Below, piece after piece: positions 44,144 through 56,100 of a DNA stretch of 64,000 bases; position 1 is the first letter of the stretch; every line of letters starts with the position of its first letter. The DNA is from Mimachlamys varia (Eukaryota; Mollusca; Bivalvia; Pectinida; Pectinidae): positions 45,862,401 through 45,926,400 of the forward strand of contig OX392527.1 in the NCBI GenBank assembly GCA_947623455.1. The letters are read 5' to 3'. Below the pieces are notes generated by a model. That model was not told where the DNA came from. It saw only the letters and a list, made by a program, of their open reading frames with translations, and searched no databases. The translations under genes and the position numbers were made by a program.

Positions 44144-47100
44144 GTAAGATGCTTCCTGTTGTCGTAGATTGTTGCTTTATGATCGGTTACTTTTCAATTT
44201 TAATTTCGGAGGGATCAATTTTAACTCGTTGACAACGGTTTTGTCAACGGAGGATCGTCAGTCGGAAAACCGTACGCACATGTCAGCATATTATGACGTG
44301 TGCATGTGCCGGTGGGTCGGGTGGGGGAGGGTCTCAAAATCAAGTTGCGGCACAGTAAAATCATAAATGAATATGTTGAACACTTTCATTCGGAGAGTGT
44401 TATCACTTGTGAAATCTTATGAAACAAATACTTATTTGGATCACATGTACAATTATATTGTAGTCACGTTTAAAGCACTAATGAATACACAAACCCAATA
44501 TCACACTGCCACTGAGCTGGTTTAGACAAGCCTATTATTTACGGAAATAACTGCTTATTACAGTAATATGCAGTGATTGAGGATATTATTGAATTGACCA
44601 ACACTGTGAAGTCTATTTGATTTCAAACATAAACAAAACACAGAAACTAATTGGGTCGTGACATCATAATTAGGCCATGGATTGACAACTTTTCATTTAG
44701 AAAAGGCATATTTAGGTCTCGTTTCTTTTTATTATTCATCACAGGTCCGGGATAAAATGACAGTAATGTAGCATTGATATTTAAGTTAATTCATAAAGGA
44801 AATGGACTTTATAGTGATTGGTGATCACATATAGATATTTCTTTATATAAATGTACATTTTATGTACACATACATTGGTCAATACAGCTAGCATATATCT
44901 GAAAAAGTCTGATGATATAGTAATAATAATGATAATATTTATTCAGGTAATTACATTAACATTATAATTACATCAGATCACATTTAGATTACAATGGAGT
45001 TTTTATCACAGAAAACGTATAAATTGCTCATTGTAATTATTCAGATAATATATTCACCCTTTTATCCATAAAGCAAAAATTACAAACATGTCAACATAGG
45101 CCTATATATTAGATGTTCCAAACACAATGAAATACGAGTGATAAAGGAAAAGTGACTACTGGTATATATTTATCTAAATGAAACATGTATAATTTTAATT
45201 ATTCAGACAAAGCGACCAACCCAGCAAGTAGAGATGAAGACTGGGACCATATCATGGCTTTTTGTGACCAGATCAACAAGGAACTGGAGGGGCCACAGAT
45301 CTCTCTGCCCTTACTGGCCCACAAAATACAGTCCCCACAGGAGCAGGAATCCCTGCTAGCATTGACGGTAAAACTGATTACAAAATTTGTCCTTTTTAGA
45401 AAATGTTCATGGTCTTATTAAAAATTTGTCAAATTAAAAAAAATGAATTAATTCCCTTTATACAAGGATTCTCGAGATTTGTGTCAAGTTAGAGACGAGA
45501 CAATTACATACTTAAATTATATATATATATATTTAATTCAGATAACAAAGAATTTAAATCAGAAAACTATGTATTAATCACTTAATTTTGTTGGCCCAAA
45601 TAAACAAACAAATAATTTTGTGAGGTACACATACAATATGTCCCCCTTTTTTGTGCCTGGATATTTGTACATGATTTTTGAATGAACTGAAAACTCAAAT
45701 AAACTTAACAATAACACATATCAATACAGAGATTCAATACATAGGTTTTATAAAATCATTCAAATGAAACATATCTATAATAATATATCTTTGACCTCAT
45801 GTGTTTATTTCATGGAACATTGTTTTAAAAAGTTCTTTCTTTTCTTTCAGACTGTTGAAGCCTGTGTAAAAAATTGTGGCAAAATGTTTCATCAGGAACT
45901 GGGAAAGTTTCGATTTTTAAATGAAATGATTAAAGTTGTATCACCAAAGGTAAGTAATAATGTAATTATTTTTTCTTGGTTTAATGGTTAAAAATAAATT
46001 GTTTTTCAGTGTTTATCCATCTCTAAGAAATTATATCAGATATTTCACAACTCTGTATCACTGTTTTCAAATTTTTATCTCAAACACAATGAAATCAAAT
46101 ATTTCATTTATTGCAATTGCTTGATCCTATAAAGGTAATTCAGTTGCATATTTTGTAAAGGATGGGAAAAAGTATTTTCTGTGAAAGGATATTTTACAAG
46201 ATTTTAGATATAGTCTATGTATTACGGAAATTAACATGTATCTGTGTTTTCCCTGTCAGTATTTAGGTAACAGAACCTCAATGAAAGTGAAGAAAAGATG
46301 CATAGAGCTTATATACAGTTGGAGCAAAGGACTACCACATGAGTCGAAGATTTTAGAAGCTTACCAAATGTTGAAACAGCAAGGTATCGTCAAGGAAGAC
46401 CCAACATATCTGGATAAGGTACGGAAAAATATACAGAGGAATTTTTTATGTTGATTTGGTCAGGTGGTAATAATTATTGTCTCATTCACTCCTGAAATTC
46501 CATAATGAAGTATTTCAACATTTGAATTGGGAGGGTTCAAATGTGTCTTTAGGGGTGGATGGGTTTAATGCTTTGAGAAACATCAGATTAAACCAATCAT
46601 ATAGGAATAATGTTTCAAGAATGTTTCTTGTTTTTCTGAAGAACATTTATGCTATAGATGTACCAAAGTAACCAGCTTTTCAAGAGATTCTTTGAATGAA
46701 TTTTCAGACTGTAGATGTTGTGGTCCCACAAAAAGCCAGAACAGCATCATTTGAAGATGAGGAGAAATCTAAGGTATAAAATCTAGATATAATGTTATTT
46801 AAAAACATGTAAATGTAGATGAAGAGAAACTTTATCTTTATATCAACTATTATGGATATTATGTAAGTGCAAAATTCAGGTATTTGAGTTAAATATCATA
46901 AAGGGTATTTTTCACCAGTTTCTTATGTTTGATTCACAGAAAAAGGATAAATTCACAAAATTCACAAAATTTTAACAATTTTAGGACAGCATATGCAAAA
47001 TGATAAATACACACAAAAATCAGAGTAAGAAGATATAAGTACAATTTTATGAAAAGTGCATCATATGTAAACAGTCAGTTAAAGGTTACTCTACAAAACC

Positions 47101-50100
47101 TATTTCTATGCATTGAACATATCATCCCATTGATTTGCATTAAAATAAAATAAAAAGTGTTTTGGGTCAATGCATGACGATGGCTTCATTATTTACTGGA
47201 AAGGTAGATAACTGAATTATTTAGGCTCATCTGTATATTTGAGTTCATGTTAGTCCTATTGATTGCAATTACCAAGTGTAAATTATTTTTTTGTAGTTAT
47301 TATCGAAGTTATTGAAGAGTAAAAATCCTAACGATCTTCAAGCTGCTAACAGACTGATCAAGAATATGGTAAAACAAGTAAGTGATATATCAATATTTAT
47401 CTGTTACACCCTAATACAGAACATCAAACAATTCCGACTGTATCCTATCATTTTGAAGGGGAACATCTTCCAGATCATTTTTTTCAGTACTGTTTCAGAT
47501 ATGAAGTAATATAACACATGTAGTTTATGTGGATGTCTGCAGGACTGTGAATTGTATTTTCACATCTGGAAAGAAATTGTCATATTTTGTTGAAGTTAAA
47601 AAAGGTGCCCTTCAGGGCAGGCCAAGACTGTGGTACATGATAATATCTCTGTTATCAGCCAATCATTTTAACAAGACTTGAGCTTAAAGGCCCAATATAC
47701 GTAACTTTCGGCAAAACCTGAAGCGAAAATCAAGTCTAATAACTTTTTATATTTATAGATTTATTTAAGATTTACTGATATCAGCAATATTCAAGATGAA
47801 TTCTTACGTGGTTACTGGTACAACAGCAGTTGAAACTCGGTATTTGTAAACACGCGTATATTTTGAAATGTCTTCTAACTTCAGTTTGTTGTTGAAGTGG
47901 GCCCCACCATCCTCGATATCCAGGGGTTACGATCACCTATGTAATCTACACCCCTGGAATATATCATGGCAAAATTGAAAGCTCCCGAGTCTGCCACCTA
48001 GCGGTCGGTATGCGTTGTGTCCCTTTGAATCACGTAATCACCGACCAATCAAAATTGCGTGTAACAAAACGGCTTCTGCAATGAATGTAAACAAGGAAGA
48101 ACATCTCATTCGGTTGATCTATGAAAAATTCAAGCTTGATCAAATTAGACAGCATCAGGAAACGGCGATCGACGCACTGAGTCCTTGCCGTAAATGGCGT
48201 CGTTGGAGATTGTTCTTCTCTGTTTTACTGGTAAAGATCCATGACACAGTCGACACTGTGCCATGTTTGTTTACATTTTTTTCTGTCCCATTAGAAGAAC
48301 GCGTGATCAAATGTAAGGTGCGCTCTGATTGGACGCAGCTAGACCTAGCTGCATCCAATGAAAATTCTCGTCGCGGGATTTACGAAATGTGGTCTATATA
48401 TGCCAAGGGTGAAGATGAGTATGCGGATCGTAACCCTTGGCTAGCGAAGATGGGGCCCCACCTGAATTATTTTTAATTCTCTAGATTTTTCTGTTAAGAC
48501 TTTCTTGTTAGTTAGCGCTCATTTTTCTTCGTTTTAGGCTTATTTTAGGCATGGTTATTAACTGGAATTTTTTTCAGAATCACGGAAAAAATTCCAAAAG
48601 TTACGTGTATTGGGCCTTTATTTCTGTAGCATATCATTTTAGAAAAAAAGGACACATTGAAACTTAAATATTTAACTTTATACCAGTATTCACATTTGTT
48701 TAGAAAGTTAGTTTTGAAGGAAAATCTGTCATATGTTATACTGAAGGCGAGATTTTTAACATATCTGTTTGGTCATAATATTTAAAAAAAAAAAAAAAAA
48801 AAACGAAAGAAGTTTTTACAGATTAAATTATGTTCATTACAACAAGATTCCTCCACTGATAATTTATGTAATTTCTTTGTAGGATGAATCAAGGATGGAG
48901 AAGGTCTCACGGCGTATAAATGAACTGAAAACTATAGCCATCAATGTTAGATTATTAAATGAAATGGTGACTCATTTTAAACCTGAGGCTTCATCGCAGT
49001 CTGATAGAGATATGATGAAGGTGAGTAAGAATGCCCCCCTCCCCCCCTCTAAAAAAAACCCCAAAAGGATTTAATTGGTAAGAACATTACAATAAGGTTA
49101 TTGATGAAATAAAAATACTTCAGTTTCTTCATTATAAGAATTAAAACCAGGCATATCCTTAGGTGACTTTAGCTTATAATAGGACATAAAACAGAAAAAA
49201 ACCAAACCAATCTACCTTTTAGACATCCAAAAAATACCTAAGATAAAAAATAAATACCCCAGTGCAGCTTTGTGTGTGTTACCTATCAATTTTATGTAAT
49301 CTGGCTTCGGTTTCATGAACGTTCCTTACCTTAAAAACTTCCCCAGCGTAACCATTACAGAAGTTAGGGGGAAATATTAAGTTAAAGAACCTAGCTTCTT
49401 TAATATTTGTAATGCTTTCCTGTGGAAGTTTTTAAGTTAATAAATTCCTGAAGTTTAGGAATGTTCAAGAAGATGGGGCCTGTTTATAAAGCTTAACACT
49501 AACTGAGTAAGTTATTGACTTGAGGTGATCCAATTGTTGTCTATACTTGATGGCTCAAGTGTTTGTGCTATTTGCTTGTAGGAGCTGTATGATTCTCTAG
49601 AGAAGCTACGCCCCAACCTGTTCAGACTAGCTAGTGATGCTGATGAAAAAGACAATGATGGAATCTGTAAGTAATTCCAGTTAAATTCTATCTGATTGCA
49701 AACAGTATGTGGTATTCACAATTGTGAGATAGGAAAATATTAAATTTTTTTATTGGGAATGGGGCTGAAGAACTGCCTTATACAGGAAAACAAACATGGT
49801 TTTCATTAGATTTAAAGATTAAATAATGTCATACCTTATTTTGTTTTCTTGCAGAGATATTGAGTTGTAATGATGAAATAAGATAGGCTATGGCAAATTA
49901 TAGAAGATGGTCAAATAACGCCATGTATTGTTTTGTTTTCTAGCGGAGATATTGAGTTGTAACGATGAGGTGATGAAGGCTATGGCTGACTATAAGAAGA
50001 CAGTAGAGGGCGTGTCAGAAGACAACAGTGAAACAGCTAAAGGTGAGACTCTACACCTGTGTTATCAAAAACTTATATCTCTTTAGACCTCTCTCTTGTA

Positions 50101-53100
50101 GATTAATATATGTCAATATCCTTTTCCCTTATACCTTAGACCTGCAGTGAAAATCTTAAGTACAATTGGTTTTGCATTAATTATTAAAAGTAGGATATAT
50201 TGTTATAGACCTTCAGACTACAGGTAATAGAAAGACTAACTTTGAATTAACAAACCCTGAAGTACTCATGTCATTGTGATCAATAATCGCAATATAAATT
50301 GATACTGATAATCAACAAAGTTTACAGCTTTGAATTAATAGGAGTTTTTGCATTCTGTTCATAGTTTGTGTTAACCTTATACAACTGCATACACTGTAAC
50401 TTATCCCTTTACTTAGAATGTATACATAAGTATGTACCTTGGTAATCCAGATCTGATGCTTTTCATCTTTAACCTTAATATATTATTACTGTTGAATATG
50501 ATATTCATACTAACAGCTTCCTGTAATGTTATGCTTTTATTAGATATATCCAGATGATGCTTATGGTATATGGGTTTGAATTGCTATTTAAGATGTATTG
50601 TCCGAACTAAATACATAGTTTTGTAGTCTAGTGTGTTCTAGCACTTTGGTGAAATGTTATTTTAAAGAGACAATAATGTATTGGGTGAATGAAGTGATGG
50701 GTGAAGGCAATGAAATTCTGACATTTTAAATGTATGTGCTTCATGTTTAGACATTTCAGAATCTTGTTCAAATAGGTGTAAGGGCAATTACTTAATTACA
50801 ATATTACAGTTATATTGACAAACCTTGTTGGATTAGACAGTTTTCAAAGAAAATCTTTTTTCCAAATGCTTTTGACAAATTTCATTAGTCCAAAATTTTT
50901 TTCGAGGTACATGTAATAAGATATATGTCTTATTGTGAGCTATAAAGAAGTTCTTGTAATGTATATAAGGGCTATTCCAGCTAAAGATCTGCCTGACCAC
51001 GGGACTTCAAAACAAATCACTTATGTCCATTGTTGGGCTACTTGCCTATAAAGTCTATTACTTCAATAAAAATCACTACAAAAATTCTGTTGGTGGTATC
51101 CCTGAACAATAATAAAATTTCGTTGGCAGGTACCTCTAAACAAAATCTTGGTCCTTAGATGGGTAAAATGTTTTACTGGAATAGCCCTTAGCAAATGTAA
51201 TATATGTATAATCAGTACAGCTAGTTTTCCACCATTTATGTATCCTGTTGTATAAAAAGAGGTTACACAACGAATGGTTGTTGGATATGAAATTTATTTC
51301 GCTCGAGTTAATTATTTTTTAAAAGTTACAAAAAACACGAGCTTTAGCGAGTGTCTTTTGTAACTTTTAAAAAATAATTAACGAGAGTGAAATAAATTCC
51401 ATATCCAATAACCATGAGTCGTGTGACCTGTTTCTACCACAATACTATAAAGTTGCAGTGGCAGTGTTGTTTTCTGTAAACCGCGGATGACATTGCGCGA
51501 AAACACATAATCTCGTGTATATTCTCGCCAAATTGTGACGACATCAACAATCAGCACGTTGCATTGAGCCACTTGATTTCCGGTCAAAGTTCAACTTCTC
51601 AACCAATCAAAAGTCCGGAAGGTCATATTCCACTAGTGGAATATAACATATATTTATCCAACAGTCAGCATGTTTATACAATGGTCTGAGAGTGGAATAA
51701 CACAGGGTATTGTGGTAGAATTGCATTTCTCTCTAGTGTATTATAAATAGAAATGATGATACTCTAGCACCTTACCTTGACCTATCCCCATGCACCCATT
51801 TTAGCCAATACATCAGCCCTACTTGACCTTGCACTGGACCAGTCCAGTCCATCCCAGCCGGTGACCCGTCAGTCCGAAGGCAACGCAGACATTTCCCTCA
51901 TACTGGATGGCCAGTTACAGTCTCTAGGTAAACTTACTGGTCACTGATAAATGTCACGTAGTCAAACTGTTGACCACTGCAGGAAGTTCTGGTCAACAGG
52001 TTCATAGCAGCATACCTGTTGGTCATGGTTGTCTGGAAGGCAAATATCACTGTCATCAGGGGTGGTCGGGTGGTGCAGTGGATAGCACACTTGCTTTCAC
52101 CAAGGCGGCCGGGGTTCGATTCCCTGACCGGACGTGAACATGTATGGGGTCACCTTCCTGACCATGTGGGTTTTCTCCGGGTACTTTGGTTTCCTCCCAC
52201 AATGAGACCCCTTGCGCCAACAAGAGTGATTAATATAAGTTGGATTACTTGTTTCATAATTGTTGTAAAATGAATAAAGTTTATATTAAGGCAAATATCA
52301 CTGGCAAGGCTTAAGTCAAATATTACCTCTACAAAAAGATTACTTTAAGTAATGTCAAAAAGATCTCTTTCAATTCAGAATTTTTTTGAAATACCCTTTT
52401 TTCCTAGCATTTCTCTTTGATTTGAATTTTCATGTTAAATACTTTTAAGATTTTATTATAAACAAAACAAAATGTGATTTGTCCTGAAGCATAAGTGGGA
52501 AATCTCCAGGAAAGAGCCAGATATGCTATTAGATTCTTTATGTTAATAAAGAAAATGTCTCGGTTAAATTTCTTCATGGCCAGTGTTCTTGACATGGTAA
52601 AAAAGCTAGTTGCAAAAAGGAGCCTGCTTTTCATTAGTTTGTAAGTAGTTATTTCAAGGGGAATAACTTGTTCATACCCGAGATAATACTGTAAATTGTC
52701 AAATGTCAACAAACTACTTCTGAAAAACACCTGTTCAAAAATTTGCTTGAATCTAAACTAATGGTTTAAGATGAGCAGTGATTATTACCACAACTTTTAC
52801 TTTTAATTATTATGCATGTCTTTGAGGTGCTGGTATGAGCGAATGCACTTTGGTAAATGGAAAAGTGTTTAATGGCTTAGTTTGGTGTTTGGGAGCTCGG
52901 GGAAACAGATATCATAGACTACCAGTATATCATATTTTCCCCTATATAGTCCCAGTCCTCTATCACTGTAGATAGGAAAACTTGTGTGTTGGGGATTTTG
53001 TTTGATTGGTGGCATTTTAAACACATTTAAAGTTACGTGAACTGACTGGCGTTTACAGGTTTACAAGATCCTCAGCCTTCTGACGGGTCCGACTCATTAC

Positions 53101-56100
53101 TGGCAGATCTTAACGACATATTTGGAGCGACATCTCAAACGTCCAGTGTGGTAAGTTAAAACACAACAAGTCTTAATATAGTTTTTGCTTGGCCTGAGAA
53201 AACAAGGGTTCATTTTGAAGTACTGTGTAGTGTGTACATTGTATTGCACTTAAGCAGACAATATTTATTCCTCATAATGACACTATATATATCGTGGAGA
53301 AGGAAATATTTTATTATATAAAAGTAATCCCAATATGATGGCTGATGTTAAAAATCTGTATCAATGAAGAAAATGTTCAACTGGAAAAACAATTACTATC
53401 ATTATACACTGAGATATATATTTTTCACAGGTTTCCAAAGATACAGTGTCAGGTTTACAACACTTACATATTTGATATTTCTGAAACAGAATGTTTGATG
53501 GATCTGCAGGACATGTATCATACCGTATCTGATGCATGTTGCTAAAATTACTGGAATTTATAAAATTATTCATTGACAAGTAAAGACTTTAAAAGATAAA
53601 TGCGTTTTTTTTTCAGACATCTGGTATGGCATTACCCACAAGTAACATGAGTCAGCCTGTAAATCCGGGGCTCCAGATGGCTGGAGCAGGGATGATGCAG
53701 ACTAACCCTCAAGGCCCGATCATGGCACAACTACCAACACAGCCCCAGGGACCGGCCGTACTACAGACTAATCAGGCCACGACCAACATGTTTTCCTCCC
53801 CCTCCCTGTTATCTCAGCACCCCTCACAGATCACCAGTCCCATCACCATGGGCGCAAGGCAGGGTAAGTGGCTTCTACTTTCAAGTTGGTCTTGAGAGTT
53901 CTTATTCACAGCGATTGGCTTACGACATTTAAACGGTACATTTAACTACATTGACAGTAAATTAGAGTAGAAGTTATATAACACAATAGAATATTTGAGT
54001 GTGACGATTCAATGACTACACTGTCACCTTCATCAGAGTAATGACCAGTGTGAAGCGAAAGTAGAGTAAAGTAACTAGCACCCTTGTTGTTAAATTGTTA
54101 TTATAGCAACTGTACTATTGACTATTAAAACCTGTTGTTTTGGTATAGGTACCTTACCAGCTGTAAATGTGAACACCTCGGCCCAGGCGTCCAACGCTCC
54201 CGCCTCCAAAGGACTGGCTGACCTTGACCTGCTGGGACAAGATCTGATGCAGCAGAGTCTCCCCAAGGACGCTAAAATTATACCCCAAGAAGTTGTGTAC
54301 GTCATCCCCGTAATTCTCAAGTAGACCCCAGCTAGATGATAACATTGTTTTGTATACTCTTATATCAGTTTATCGTCACTAGTTTCTTGTTTCTATGTGT
54401 AAAGCAATACCAGAATAATTAGTAACATTTCATGCTTTGTAACTTTAAAAGTGGAAGGGGCACAATAATTATGCTTGCCTTCTCTTTCTGTCAGTAAATC
54501 TATTCATAGCACATCTTGGTTAGATTTAGCATCTAGCACTATTATTACTGTTAGTCTAGTAGTCAAACAAATTCAAATGTGTGTATTCTCACACTCTAAT
54601 CCTGAAAGTCTGCTCATGAAATTTATTGGTTTTGGACATCTTGAGGAGTACTGCACCAATATATTTTTGCTTCACTTGTTTTGTCATACTTTAAGTTGAG
54701 CTCCATTTTCGTCGGAACAGGAGGTATGATCCACAAATCAGTTCCAGTTGTAAAAGATTTCATGTATGAAGGACAAGGATTTAATTCTAGTACACACTTA
54801 TTTTAAACATATCTGTATTTTCAATATTTTTCACAGACCTCAACCAAAGTTGACGTTAAACCAGATTGCATCCAAAGGTACAACTGGGACGAACAACACC
54901 CAGGCTAACTACAGCCATCTAGGGTTGTCAAGCCAACCGGCCTCCGTCAACACCACGGCAACCATTCCAACGTTCCCCCCGGTCCCGCAGGTGTCCCCAG
55001 CCAAAATTACCTCCCAGGAAATACTCTCTCTAGCCGATATATTTGTACCTTTGGAGAAGATACAACCCAGTAAGTTATAAATGTTACTCATATAAAGGCT
55101 GTTCATGATTTGCTTTTGGAAAATTTTCTAACAGTTTCGACAAAAACAATTTTCTTCATTTGATGTGTATTCCATCTTGTAAGAGAGTTGCATGATATAC
55201 TAACAAAAGTTACAATAAAGGGATAATTGCTGATTTAAAGAGAATATACTCTTTAAGTTTTCCCATATGTAGCAATCTTATTGATTATATAAGACAATTA
55301 AAAATGGGAGAGCCCCTGTAAAAGTATGGGATATGTGTGTGCCATATTTTATACTCTGTACTCTCATGTGGGAATATGAAAAGAGTTGCGTCATCTTCGC
55401 TAGCCAAGGATTACGATCTGCATCCTCATCAACCCTTGGCTAGCGAAGATGAGAGTTTCGTTTGAGTGGTTGCCCTTACTATCTAAAGAACATAATTCAT
55501 GTGTATGTCTGTCCATTTCAATGGGAAGAACATCTTTGTAAAATCTTCTATTGTATACTTTTTAGGTACATTGGCTCCTGTGAATGCATACGATAAAAAC
55601 GGTCTGAAGATGGTGATGCACTGTGGGAAGGATCGGCCGCGGGACGATGTGTCTGTGATGGTGGTGTCGGTTATCAGTACCAATACAAACGCGGTGAAAA
55701 ACTTCAGCTTCCAAGCAGCTGTACCAAAGGTCAGAACTACTTAGTACTTTTATCAAGTCTGTTAAAATATATTTTATTGAGAGAGATTATAGAAATCCCC
55801 TACCTTAGGTTTCATATTTACAACACCTTGATACTGATAGTGAAAGTAAGTGGTTTTAGTGGGTATAGATTTGCCACTACTGCAAATGTACTTACTTCAA
55901 CGCACTAAAACTTTGACATATACCAGGTAACCAAAGTTAAACAATGATGAATTGGTGCATGCACCATACTTGCTGTAGAAAGCAATATACAGAAACTAAT
56001 TATAAGGGCAATCATAATTTAGCATTTCTTCGTGCAAAACTCGCTAGAAAATATTACCACCAAAATATGTACGTTCACAGTATATCTACAGTGTATAATC

